From Clostridia bacterium (lineage in GTDB: Bacteria; Bacillota; Sulfobacillia; SLMV01), in assembly GCA_003552525.1 (NCBI GenBank), contig PUNF01000005.1, positions 1 through 46,205 on the forward strand: DNA of 46,205 bases, written 5' to 3'. Below are positions 8,484-17,500 of this stretch, piece by piece. The stretch's first letter is position 1; each line of letters opens with the position of its first letter. The notes beneath the pieces are model-generated. The model searched no databases. It worked only from the letters and a program-made list of their open reading frames with translations, and was not told the DNA's origin. A program made the translations under genes and the position numbers.

Positions 8484-9227
8484 CTAGCGGGATTCGAAGG
8501 CTTCGATGATGCGTACGCGGGTCGCCTCGGGCAGCGGCACCTCCGATAGGTAGTCCAGGAGATCTTCCCCGGATCCCGAGTCGGCGGCGTATCCGTTTAG
8601 CCGCGCGGCCTCGGGACTTTGCACCGCCTCCCAGAAGCCACCGTGGTGTGCCACCAATGCCTCCCATGCCCCCTGTATGCGCTGCAGGTAGAACTTCTGG
8701 TGGTAATCTTCCGCCACGTAGAAGCGTGCCCCCGGGACGATCTCGGTGCGCACGGTTCGACCCGCCGCCGGATCGAAGGCGTCTATGAATGCGATCGCCT
8801 GGGCCTTTTGCACGTCGTCCACGGGAAAGAGCGCGCTGGCGTACTGGCGCGAAAACGCGCGCGCCGTGGGATCGTGTGCCTGCCCGAAGATCTCAAGCAG
8901 CGCCGGGTATTCGATGATCTCGGGGTCGAATACGACCTCGAGGGCTTCGATGTGGTCGCCGATATCGCGGTACGTGGGATCCGGGGTGGTGCCCCCGGCA
9001 TACCCCGTGCGCGTCGACCGTACGCCTTCTATGAGCCCGAACCGGGCATCGGGTTCCCAGAATCATCCGGCCGCAAACAGCGCCGTTTGCATGCCCTCCA
9101 GGTCACCCGGTGGTGGAATATCCGTGGGTACGGGAACGGTGTCGTCGCGATCCCCACACCCGGTCGCCAAGAGGAGTACCATGGCGAACAGCAGGATCGC
9201 GGATCGGTACCTTCGCTCGCCGTGCAT
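8484..9227 (-). CDS. msrA: Selenocysteine-containing MsrA lipoprotein
   Basis: Peptide-methionine (S)-S-oxide reductase of 247 residues, read through an in-frame TGA at 9065-9063. The ATG at 9227 follows GGGAGGGAG by five bases. Residues 1-24 are a lipoprotein signal with lipobox ATGC (Cys24), so the enzyme acts outside the membrane. The MsrA active site GCFW appears as GUFW with Sec55; then come the family blocks TGYAGG, DHIEALEVVFDP, the QAHDPTARAFSRQY stretch and YVAEDYHQKF, all in one frame on both sides of the TGA. The reading frame, length and motifs argue against a pseudogene. There is no cysteine after Sec55, so no resolving residue: reduction must come from another thiol protein. A C-terminal extension of about 50 residues follows the core. 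A hairpin suited to a bacterial SECIS lies just after the UGA. Confidence 0.88.
9031..9049 (-). promoter_or_regulatory. Candidate bacterial SECIS element in msrA
   Basis: Read on the minus strand, GCCC and GGGC pair around the loop GGTTC, with two further outer A-T pairs after a small bulge. The loop begins 19 bases after the UGA, inside the usual bacterial spacing, and starts with the guanines expected for SelB binding. Confidence 0.6.
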
Positions 9228-9425
9228 GTCTGCTCCCTCCCTCCTTGTGACCTCATGCCCGAGGGAAGCCGCCGACAAACCGTCGAAGCCCGTGAATGCG
9301 ATGCGCTTCATCGGGGAAAATCGCGGCGATGTTCGAGGTGCTGTCGAATTCCGGGAGGAACCTGCGATGAATCAGGAGAATAGGATTCTGAACGGGTGAT
9401 CCCGTAACAGAAGAGGAGGTGGGCC

Positions 9426-10760
9426 GTGGCCGAAGAGCGACGGGCGGAGATTCTGCGGTATAGCGGGACATTTTGCATGAACCGGGATGAACAGGTGCTT
9501 GCCGCCGCAGAAGACGCCCGCATCGAATTAGACGACGAACACCTCGTGCTCGGGGGTGGTTTTGGAAGCGCCCAGGTGATCTCGTATCGCAACATTTCAC
9601 GCATTCGATCCGAGGATTATCGGGTATGCGTCGAACTGCTTACCGGGGAATCCCTGGTGTTCTCCCACCTGGGTCGCCACTTCCGCGGGTTTTCCCGGGA
9701 TCTCAATACCCGCCGCAATGATCTCATCGTCCGCGATTATCTCATGTACGAGGGCATCGTGGAGGACGGGATTCCCGCCGAGTACCGGGCACGGGAGGAT
9801 GGCCGCACGCTCGAGGGCAAGGGCGCCGTTCGCTTGTACGAGACCGCCCTCGTCCTGGTCACCGATGGCGAGGGCGTGGTCCGCATACCGTTTGGATTGG
9901 TCTCCGACGTCTCCGAGGGCGATTATTCCCTTCGCGTCGAGGCGGAGTACGGGACCACGATAGAACTTTCGGGGATGGGGCGTGCCCACGGGTATTTCGC
10001 CGCGCGTCTCTCCGAGGCGCTGGATGCTTTGGCGGCGCGCACGGCGCGGGAGTTGGACGCCATGCTGCCCACAGTGGGGCCGGTGCGCATCCACAACCTC
10101 ACCCGGCTCCTGCGGGATGGGCGGGCGGCGCGCAGGGCCGAGCTGGAAGCCATCCACCCCGGTACCTGGAACGCCTTCCGGGCGCGCATGGAGGATCTGG
10201 GCTGCCGCGAATACTACGATTACCTCCGCTCCCTGGCCGACACCGAGGATGCTTACCTCGGAACCAAGCGCGGTCTCCTCGGAGACGATCGCACGGGGCA
10301 TTATATCTGGTTCCTTGTGCCCATGCTGGGCGCGGCACCCGGAGCCGGCAATGCCCTGGCCATGGAGGTCGCGGGCGAGGAGGGCGGGCGGGCCACGTAC
10401 TTCTTCCGGCTCGTGTCCCGCGATATCTACCCGGACATCGGGCGCGCGGAACTGGAAGGCGAAGCCGAGAGGGCCGCCCGACACCTCAGCCGGTGCATGC
10501 TCACCATCAACTTCCGCCGCGAACCCATCTACCTCCCGACCCCGCGGTTGTCCGAACCGCGATACGTGCATTACGCGGCCGCGGTGGCGGCCATGCCGTG
10601 CCTGCAGGAACTGCGGGATCGATTCATCGGCCGCGTGATCCACCGTACGCCCGAGGGATGGCAGCGGGATGTCCTGGACCTATTGACCTTCAACACCAGC
10701 ACCCGCGATGACTCCGCCCGCTGGCGGGGCGATCCGGCACCCGAGGAGGAGTGGGAGTGA
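9426..10760 (+). CDS. Uncharacterised protein, PH-like N-terminal region
   Basis: 444 residues from GTG 9426, six bases after GGAGG. I do not recognise a named family. Residues about 20-100 and 125-185 have the alternating beta pattern of PH-like or GRAM-like domains (RIELDDEHLVLGGG, VISYRNISRIRS; GAVRLYETALVLVTDGEGVVRIPF), apparently two copies. Residues about 190-280 are helical and Arg/Ala rich. The C-terminal third (about 290-420) looks like a globular domain with FLVPMLG and FNTSTRDDSARWRG. There is no signal peptide and no membrane helix, so it is likely cytoplasmic. It overlaps the start of a zinc-ribbon gene, which in turn overlaps a second one; the trio must act together. PH-like domains of this kind sense membranes or short peptides. 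Confidence 0.55.
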   Translation: MAEERRAEILRYSGTFCMNRDEQVLAAAEDARIELDDEHLVLGGGFGSAQVISYRNISRIRSEDYRVCVELLTGESLVFSHLGRHFRGFSRDLNTRRNDLIVRDYLMYEGIVEDGIPAEYRAREDGRTLEGKGAVRLYETALVLVTDGEGVVRIPFGLVSDVSEGDYSLRVEAEYGTTIELSGMGRAHGYFAARLSEALDALAARTARELDAMLPTVGPVRIHNLTRLLRDGRAARRAELEAIHPGTWNAFRARMEDLGCREYYDYLRSLADTEDAYLGTKRGLLGDDRTGHYIWFLVPMLGAAPGAGNALAMEVAGEEGGRATYFFRLVSRDIYPDIGRAELEGEAERAARHLSRCMLTINFRREPIYLPTPRLSEPRYVHYAAAVAAMPCLQELRDRFIGRVIHRTPEGWQRDVLDLLTFNTSTRDDSARWRGDPAPEEEWE

Positions 10761-11116
10761 TCGGTTACCTGCAACCATGTCGTTACTGCGATGAACTTAT
10801 TGACCCGATGGCGGGCACCTGTCCCCTCTGTGGGCGGGTGGACCCCCACGCGCAGCGTTGCCCGAAATGTCGGAACCCCGTGAAGAAGCGATGGACACAC
10901 TGCTCCAGTTGCGGGTTGCAACTGCAGACGACGTGCCCCTCCTGCGGGGCGGGGACATTCTTTGGAGACTACTGTGATGCATGCGATGCGCGCCTGCTGG
11001 TGGTATGTTCCAGCGGAAAGTGTGCGACGGAGCAGCCCCCGGTGGGCGAGACCTGTAGATCCTGTGGGAAGCCATTGCAAATCCCTGACACACCGTCCCA
11101 AGGAGGAGGGGAGTAA
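10757..11116 (+). CDS. Multi-zinc-ribbon protein
   Basis: 119 residues, almost entirely metal-binding: CRYCDELIDPMAGTCPLC, CPKCRNPVKKRWTHCSSC, CPSCGAGTFFGDYCDAC and CSSGKCATEQ with CRSCGK near the end. These give four or five zinc ribbons of the CPxC...CxxC type. The frame opens at GTG 10751, but GTG 10757, which overlaps the TGA of the upstream gene, is better spaced from GAGGAGGAG. Its TAA overlaps the ATG of the next gene by one base. There is no catalytic domain, so it is probably an adaptor binding nucleic acid or protein partners. The specific function is unknown. Confidence 0.7.
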   Translation: MIGYLQPCRYCDELIDPMAGTCPLCGRVDPHAQRCPKCRNPVKKRWTHCSSCGLQLQTTCPSCGAGTFFGDYCDACDARLLVVCSSGKCATEQPPVGETCRSCGKPLQIPDTPSQGGGE

Positions 11117-11784
11117 TGAGTCGTATACAACCATTTACCAGCAACTTCGCCGACAACAGTACCGAGGCCGGTTTCCAGTTCACCTTCATGTGTGACATCT
11201 GCCGCGACGGGTTCAAGACCAGCTTCATCGAGTGCAAGAATTACAAGCGGGGCAAGACCCTGCGAAACCTCGGGCGCATGGCATCCATGGGTGCCTCCAT
11301 GCTCGGGCAACACCGCGTCGGTTCCGCCCTGCACCGGGGATCCTATAACGCCGGCGAGCGGTTCCATGGCATGAGTCCCCAGTGGCACAAGGAACACGAG
11401 GCCGCCTTCGAGGTTGCCCAGAACGAGGCCAAGGGCCACTTCACCCGGTGTCCTCGCTGCCACAAGTGGGTCTGTGCTTCGGATTGGAACGGGGATAGCG
11501 GGTTGTGTGTAAAATGTGCGCCCCACGCGAACGTCGAGGTTTCGGCCGCCCGGGCGGACAAGATGGTCTCGGATATCAAGCAGCGTGCGTCGGAAACGCA
11601 GGTGTACACGGGCGATATCGAGGCCAAGCAAACCACCTGTCCGCGCTGCCAGAAACCCGCCGGTGAGGGGAACTTCTGCGCCAACTGTGGCCAGGATCTC
11701 AGCCTCGTCAAGTGCGAACGCTGCGGGACGGAAAGTGCCGCGGGTACGAGGTTCTGCTCCGAATGCGGGGAGCGCATGGAGTAA
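11116..11784 (+). CDS. Zinc-ribbon protein with glycine/methionine-rich linker
   Basis: 222 residues from ATG 11116. An N-terminal metal site (FMCDICRDGFKTSFIEC, about 25-41) is followed by a basic, Met/Gly-rich stretch of about 50 residues. A second site lies at TRCPRCHKWVC...GLCVKC (about 112-135). Two C-terminal double-zinc ribbons follow (TCPRCQKPAGEGNFCANCG and VKCERCGTESAAGTRFCSECG). It is the third gene of a coupled operon with the PH-like protein and the smaller zinc-ribbon protein. The central part resembles the membrane-associated stretches of some zinc-ribbon proteins but is not clearly transmembrane. Function unknown; a scaffold or stress-sensing role is conceivable. A strong hairpin ends the operon. 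Confidence 0.7.
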   Translation: MSRIQPFTSNFADNSTEAGFQFTFMCDICRDGFKTSFIECKNYKRGKTLRNLGRMASMGASMLGQHRVGSALHRGSYNAGERFHGMSPQWHKEHEAAFEVAQNEAKGHFTRCPRCHKWVCASDWNGDSGLCVKCAPHANVEVSAARADKMVSDIKQRASETQVYTGDIEAKQTTCPRCQKPAGEGNFCANCGQDLSLVKCERCGTESAAGTRFCSECGERME

Positions 11785-11821
11785 GGATTGCCGGGGGTAG
11801 GATCGGGAATCGGGGGAAGCG

Positions 11822-11850
11822 GGGCGGGGCCGGATACCGGGGCCCCGCCC
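11822..11850. terminator. Bidirectional hairpin terminator
   Basis: GGGCGGGGCC pairs with GGCCCCGCCC around a 9-base loop, between the convergent zinc-ribbon operon (ends 11784) and the isochorismatase-like gene (ends 11871). It is followed by TTCG, not a long T run. Confidence 0.7.
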
Positions 11851-11870
11851 TTCGCGTGGGTCGCTCTACG

Positions 11871-13295
11871 CTAGGACCCCTGGGTGTCCTGCTCCCGCAA
11901 GATGTCCGCGAGATTCCGAACGTTGATAATCCCCACCTCCATATGCAGCAGGCGGTGGCGCAGACGGGGATGCCCGACGGCGCAGGCCTCCGGGACGATG
12001 ATGGCCCCGTAGCCGCGATCGGTGGCACTGCGCAGGGTCGCTTCGAGGCCCGCGTCGGGGGAGACGATGCCGAGGATCAGGTGCTCGATGCCGAGGTGGC
12101 GGAGCCGTTCGTCGAGACCCGTACCGTGGAAGGCGCCAATCCCCGGCTTCTCGATGGCGATCTCGCCGGGTCCGGGGGCGAGTGGAGGCATCCACGCCGC
12201 CGCGGTGTCGGCCACGCTGACCCCGATTCCCCCGGCCCGCAGGCGCGGGGAGAGGTCCCGGCCCCCCGGGAGGAGACCGGCCGTCCGCACGTGGATCGGG
12301 AGTACGCCCGCCTTGCGACAGGACGATAGCAGCTGCGCGGAGCCCCGCAGTGCGGCGGTGACCTCGTCGTAGTAGTACCCGGTTTCCCCGGGATCAGGGG
12401 CGGGCGTCTCTTCGCCCCCGGGGCCGCAACCGGGATCGCAGTACAGTCGCTGGAAATCCTGCAGTAGCAGGGCGGTTCGTTCCCCGGTGACCGGAAGGGG
12501 GATGGCCTCGGGAAAGATGTGATCGGTCGGGTTTTCCGCCCCCGGGGGTGCGGCCGTTTCGCGGGGCAGATAGGGTTTGACCCGGTGTAGGCCGCTACGA
12601 TTCGCGGGATCACGCCGGGGGGCCGCCCGCATGTACCCGATGCATTCGGACGTGGATACGACGCGGGTTCTCCCGCCCTCCATGCGCGCGAGGGCATCGC
12701 GGTGTGCATCGAGGCGCGTATCGGCGCAGGCGTCGTCGACCACCATGACGCCATAACCCAGGTCCGCGGCGTCGTGAACGGCACTCTCCACGCACCCACC
12801 GGTGACCGTTCCGGTGAATACCAGGTGGCGAATCCCCATGTTTCGCAGGATCCGATCGAGGTTCGTCGCGGGGAAGACGCCCGAGGATGATTTGCTGATC
12901 ACCAGTTCTCCGGTGAGGGGCGTAAGCCCCGGCAGAAACGCGCCCTCCTTGCTGTCGGGCGGCACCACCAGGCCCCGTACCAGCTGCTTGTACCCGACGT
13001 CCCGGGAATCCGGGGTGCGCTCGGCCACGCGCAGGTGGATGCACTCAAAGCCGCGATCGCGGGCGACGGACAGGATTCGCTGGATCCGTGGGGTTATGGC
13101 GTCGATGGTGCGAAAGTAGGGTTCCAGGTGCTCGGCGACTCCCAGCCGGCGGGCGGTGTGGCCATACCCCCAGTCGCGATGGGCATCGAAGTACTGCATG
13201 TCTACCACCAGGACGGCGGTCGCATCCGGATCCAGCGGGCCCGGGTCCGGGGGTCGGCGCGTCGAGGCAAAGGGTCGAAGGATGTCTTGGTTCAC
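11871..13295 (-). CDS. Tandem isochorismatase-fold (cysteine hydrolase) protein
   Basis: 474 residues made of two isochorismatase-like domains in one chain. GTG 13295 is chosen because GAGAGGGG lies eight bases upstream. Domain one (about 25-225) has the full Asp-Lys-Cys triad: Asp32 in VLVVDMQ, Lys135 in ISKSSSG and Cys168 in TVTGGCVESA. Domain two (about 280-470) keeps an aspartate in LLLQDFQ and a lysine in IEKPGIGAF, but the nucleophile position is glycine (Gly416 in SPDAGLEAT; GGC codon, not UGA). So one active and one inactive half are predicted, the second perhaps for dimerisation or substrate gating. Related enzymes split nicotinamide, biuret, carbamoylsarcosine or isochorismate; the substrate is unknown here. 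A 345-base divergent gap separates it from the c-di-GMP operon. Confidence 0.85.
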   Translation of the reverse strand: MNQDILRPFASTRRPPDPGPLDPDATAVLVVDMQYFDAHRDWGYGHTARRLGVAEHLEPYFRTIDAITPRIQRILSVARDRGFECIHLRVAERTPDSRDVGYKQLVRGLVVPPDSKEGAFLPGLTPLTGELVISKSSSGVFPATNLDRILRNMGIRHLVFTGTVTGGCVESAVHDAADLGYGVMVVDDACADTRLDAHRDALARMEGGRTRVVSTSECIGYMRAAPRRDPANRSGLHRVKPYLPRETAAPPGAENPTDHIFPEAIPLPVTGERTALLLQDFQRLYCDPGCGPGGEETPAPDPGETGYYYDEVTAALRGSAQLLSSCRKAGVLPIHVRTAGLLPGGRDLSPRLRAGGIGVSVADTAAAWMPPLAPGPGEIAIEKPGIGAFHGTGLDERLRHLGIEHLILGIVSPDAGLEATLRSATDRGYGAIIVPEACAVGHPRLRHRLLHMEVGIINVRNLADILREQDTQGS

Positions 13296-13640
13296 GATGG
13301 CTACCCCTCTCAGGGATGACTTGTGTGTGCGGTATACGCGGCGCGCTCGGGTTTTGGGTGCGCCATTGGGGTTGTATCGCTTCACATCGTCCACGTGTCA
13401 TTTCGCCCGGGCGCCGATCAAACCTGCATCCCGGACTGAAGGAAAGCGGCGACATTGCCGATAGTGCAAATAGGTATGTAGATCCGGCGTGATCCCCACG
13501 CTCGACTGGCCCTAGGATGGTGAACGCGGGTGGACGCGGCTTCCCCCCACGCCGGGCGACGCTTTCGCCCATCCGCGCGAGGGGGAGGAAGTGGCGGACG
13601 CGACGGATGGATTCAGCAGAAGGGATTTGGGTGAGGACCG
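13296..13640. other. Divergent intergenic region
   Basis: 345 bases between the isochorismatase-like gene and the c-di-GMP operon. It should hold promoters for both. A weak pair on the plus strand (TTGCCG at 13455 with TAGATC at 13479) is the only candidate seen. No convincing gene or RNA is visible. Confidence 0.4.
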
Positions 13641-14582
13641 ATGGACTTACTGATCGCCGAGGACGATCGCACGCAGCGGAGGATGCTTACGCATGTTCTG
13701 GAGCGGATGGGACACGGTGTGGTGGCGGTCTCCGACGGCTGTGCCGCCTGGGAGATCCTGTCGGGTCTGGCTGCACCGCGCATGGCCATCCTCGACTGGA
13801 TGATGCCGGGTCTCGAGGGGCCCGAGATCTGTCGGCGCGTGCGTGCCCTGGAGACGACGGACCCACCGTACCTCGTGCTGCTCACGGCCCGGGATGATGA
13901 GGAGAGTGTCGTCGAGGGGTTGGAGCTCGGTGCCGACGATTACCTGACCAAGCCTTTCAACGTCAACGAACTGCGCGCCCGCTTGGGCGTAGCGGAACGG
14001 ACACTGGCGCTGCAGTCGCGGTTGAACCGCGTCACGCGGGCCCTATCCCGCGAGGCCGCGCGGGATTCGTTGACCGGCCTGTACAATCGCCGCACGATTC
14101 TTCGTCTCCTGGGCCGCGAGATGGAGGCCGGGTCTCCCACGGCAGCGTCTTTTAGCGTCGGGTTGGCCGATATCGATCACTTCAAGCGCGTAAACGACGC
14201 CGGTGGTCACCAGGTGGGCGATGACGTCCTCCGCCGGGTCGCACGGGTGATGGCCGATGCCCTCGGGGAGGACGACATCCTCGGGCGCTACGGCGGGGAG
14301 GAGTTTTTGATCATCGCCCGCGGCTCCGTTGGCATCTTCGAAGAGATGCGTCGCCTGGTTTCACAACGCCCCCTGCCCACGCGGGGAGCACCGCAACGGG
14401 TTACCATCAGCATCGGTGTGGCCGGGTGCAAAGACCACGCAAGCGTCGACGCCCTGATGGGATGTGCGGATGCCGCCCTATATGCCGCCAAACGTGCAGG
14501 TCGTGACCGCGTCATCGTTTACGCCGCGGATGATTGTCCCGGAACGTCCCCGGGCGCGGCATCACCCCGGGAGGGAAGATAA
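13641..14582 (+). CDS. Response regulator with GGDEF diguanylate cyclase output
   Basis: 313 residues. Residues 1-120 are a receiver domain: acidic pocket EDD (7-9), phospho-acceptor Asp52 in ILDWMMPG, LLTA, and the conserved lysine in YLTKPF. A short coiled linker leads to a GGDEF domain (about 145-295) with the signature GGEEF at 218-222 and the metal-binding DIDHFKRVND. The RxxD inhibitory site that often precedes GGEEF is absent (GEDD instead), so feedback inhibition by c-di-GMP at this site is unlikely. This is the WspR/PleD-like design in which phosphorylation drives dimerisation and c-di-GMP synthesis. It lies one base upstream of the hybrid kinase start, which is the obvious phosphodonor. 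Confidence 0.93.
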   Translation: MDLLIAEDDRTQRRMLTHVLERMGHGVVAVSDGCAAWEILSGLAAPRMAILDWMMPGLEGPEICRRVRALETTDPPYLVLLTARDDEESVVEGLELGADDYLTKPFNVNELRARLGVAERTLALQSRLNRVTRALSREAARDSLTGLYNRRTILRLLGREMEAGSPTAASFSVGLADIDHFKRVNDAGGHQVGDDVLRRVARVMADALGEDDILGRYGGEEFLIIARGSVGIFEEMRRLVSQRPLPTRGAPQRVTISIGVAGCKDHASVDALMGCADAALYAAKRAGRDRVIVYAADDCPGTSPGAASPREGR

Positions 14583-14583
14583 G

Positions 14584-17500
14584 ATGTTGGACAAGGCGAG
14601 AGAGGGTGCGGCGGGTGCCGTCACGGGGATCGCGTATCACGCGATCATCCGGGATAGGGACGGGGTTTGCATTGACCACGAAATTGTCTCGGCCAACCGC
14701 GCGTGGATGGACCTGTTGGGGCTCGAGGAAGACCCCGTGGGAAGTCGGGGAAACGCGCTGCTCGAGGGTGTGGGCCCGGATGCGGCCGACATCCCCGCGG
14801 AGGTCGAGGCGCTCCTGCGCGAAGGCGGGCCCCGCAGGATACACCTCGGGCAGGGGAACCGGACGCTCGCGCTCGAACTGGACGCATCCGACAGCGGGGG
14901 ATTCTTCTCGACGCTGCGGGATGTGACGACCCGGCCGAATCGGGATCCCGAGGTATTATCGTCTTTGACCGCCGAGCTCGTGTCCCTGGTGCACCCCATC
15001 GATCATCGTGTACTCGCCTCCGCTTTTCGCCGTCTCTCGGGCGCCGCATACGTGGGCATCAACCTCTACGACGAGGACCGGACCCACTCCACCACCGCGG
15101 CGCTGGTGGGTGATGAGGCGGCCCTCTCCCGGGCCGAATCCATCCTCGGGGTCTCGCTCGAGGGCGCACAGTGGTCGCTCGACCCGCGGCGAATCGCCAC
15201 GATTGAAAGCGGGCGCCCGGTGCGCTTCGACGGGCTCGGTGCCACCTCCATGGGCGCCCTTCCCGAAGATGCGCTCCGGACCATCGAGGACACCCTCGAT
15301 CTCGGGCCCATCTACGTCATCATGCTGACCTCGGGCGAGGGGACCCCGGTGGGTGATGCCATCCTTTTGATGCCCCCGGGGCGGGAGATCGGCTGCAGTG
15401 AGGAACTCGAGATCTACGCGGGACACGTCGCAACACTCCTCGTGCGAGACCGGGTGCAAACGCGGCTGCGAGCGCACAACCGTCATTTTGAACAGCTGGC
15501 CGAGGGGCTGGAAGAGGTCTTTTGGATTCGCAGCGCCGACACCGAGGAGATGCTCTATATCAGCCCGGCCTACGAGCGCATCTGGGGCCGTAGTCGCGCC
15601 GCTCTTTATCGCGATCCCTCGGAGTTCTTCGCCTCCATCCTCCCCGAGGATCGTCCCGGTGTTGCCCGTGCCTATGCGCAATACGCCGAAGAAGGACATT
15701 TTGACATGGAGTATCGCATCCTTCGGCCCGACGATGCGGTTCGATGGATCTGGGCCCGGTCTTTCCCCGTACGGGACGGGGAGGGGCGCGTGGTGAGAAA
15801 CATCGGGATGGCGATGGATATCACCGAGCGCAAGGATCACGCCCGCGTTCTCGCCGAACAGAAGCGGCGTTTTACCAACCTGGTGGATAACGTGCCCGGG
15901 GCGATCTTTCGCTGTAAGCCCGATGCGCACTGGACCATGCAATACCTCAGCGATGCCATCACCGACATCACGGGATATCCGCCCGCGGACTTTTTGGGCA
16001 ATCACCGCCGCACATTCCAGAGCGTGATCCACGAGGCGGATCGCGACGCGGTGGCCGCCGCCGTCCAGGGATCCATCGAACGGGATGAGCCCTACGCCGT
16101 GGATTACCGCGTTCGACACGCCGACGGAGGGCATCGGTGGGTGCGGGAAAACGGCAGGGCGATGCGCGACGAAACGGGCCACCCCTGCTTCCTCGACGGG
16201 GCCATATTTGACGTGACCGATGAGCATGGGCGGGCCCGAGCCCTCCGCGAGAACCAGGACTACCTGAGCACGTTGCTCGAGGCGCTGCCGGACATGGTGT
16301 TCCACCTTGGTGAAGACGGGGAATTCGTCAATGTCTTCACCTCGACGGAGGAACTGCTCTATCTGCCGCGGGAGGAATTGGTCGGCCGCCGGGTGGATAC
16401 GATCTTTCCCGCGGATTTGGCGGAGGCATTCCGCGCCCACATCCAAAGCGTCATCCGGGGTGGTGCGCTGGAGGTGCTGGAGTATTCACTTCCCGGGGAA
16501 ACCCACGACCACTGGTTCGAGGCCCGCACCGTGCCGCTGCCGCAGGGCGGTGTATTGGCCGTCGTGGTCGATGTCACCGCCGCCAAGCGTACCGAGCAGG
16601 CCGTGCTGGAGAGCGAACAGAACCTACGGGCCACCCTGGACTCGATCGGCGATGCCGTCGTCGCCACCGATGTGCGCGGGTGTGTGGCCTGGATGAACCC
16701 GGTAGCGGAATCGCTCACGGGATGGCCCATCCGGGATGCCCTGGGTGCGCCGATCACGGATATCCTCGACATCGTGCACGCCCAAACCGGGGAGCCCGTG
16801 CCGAATCCGGCAATCGAGGTGTTGCGCTCGGGTCGCGTGGTGGAGCTGGAAGACGACAGCATCCTGCTCACGCGGGACGGAAAGCAGCTGGATATCGCCG
16901 ACTCGGCCGCCCCGATCACCGATGAAACGGGTGAGGCGACCGGGGTCGTCATGGTGTTTCGCGATATCACCGAGCAGCGGGCCGCCGAGCGTGCCCTGGC
17001 GGAGAGCCGGCGCCAGCTGGAACTATTCTTTTCCCAATCGATCAGCGGGTTCTTCTTCAGTGAATTACCCAGGCCCATCCACCGGGAAGTGGCGAGGGTG
17101 GATCAGGGCGCGGCAAGCGAGATGTTCCGCACGCTGCAGTTTACCCGGGTTAACCGCGCCATGGTAAAACAGTATCGCGCCCGGGATGATCGCGATTTCG
17201 TCGGACAGCGCGTCGCCGATTTCTTCGTGGAGAACCTACCCATCGAAAAGGAGCACCAGCTGTTCCGCGAGGGGAGCCTGCGCGCGGAGACCCGTGAACG
17301 CCGCCTCGACGGGTCCGAGATCTGGATCCTCGGCGATTATCGCTGCGTGTACGATGGGGATTACATCATCGGCGCCTTCGGCACCCAGAGCGACATCACC
17401 GCGCGCAAGATGACCGAGCACGCTCTCCGGGATAGCGAAGAGCGATATCGGCTCCTGGTGGACCATTCCTACGACATCATCTATAAGACCGACGACGCCG

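Noticed and set aside
8484-9311. Reading the MsrA region as two separate ORFs or a pseudogene
   Set aside because: Both parts share one frame and a full set of MsrA motifs, and the only interruption is TGA exactly at the catalytic Cys.
12048-12050. Third selenocysteine site in the second isochorismatase domain
   Set aside because: The codon in place of the catalytic Cys is GGC (Gly), not TGA.
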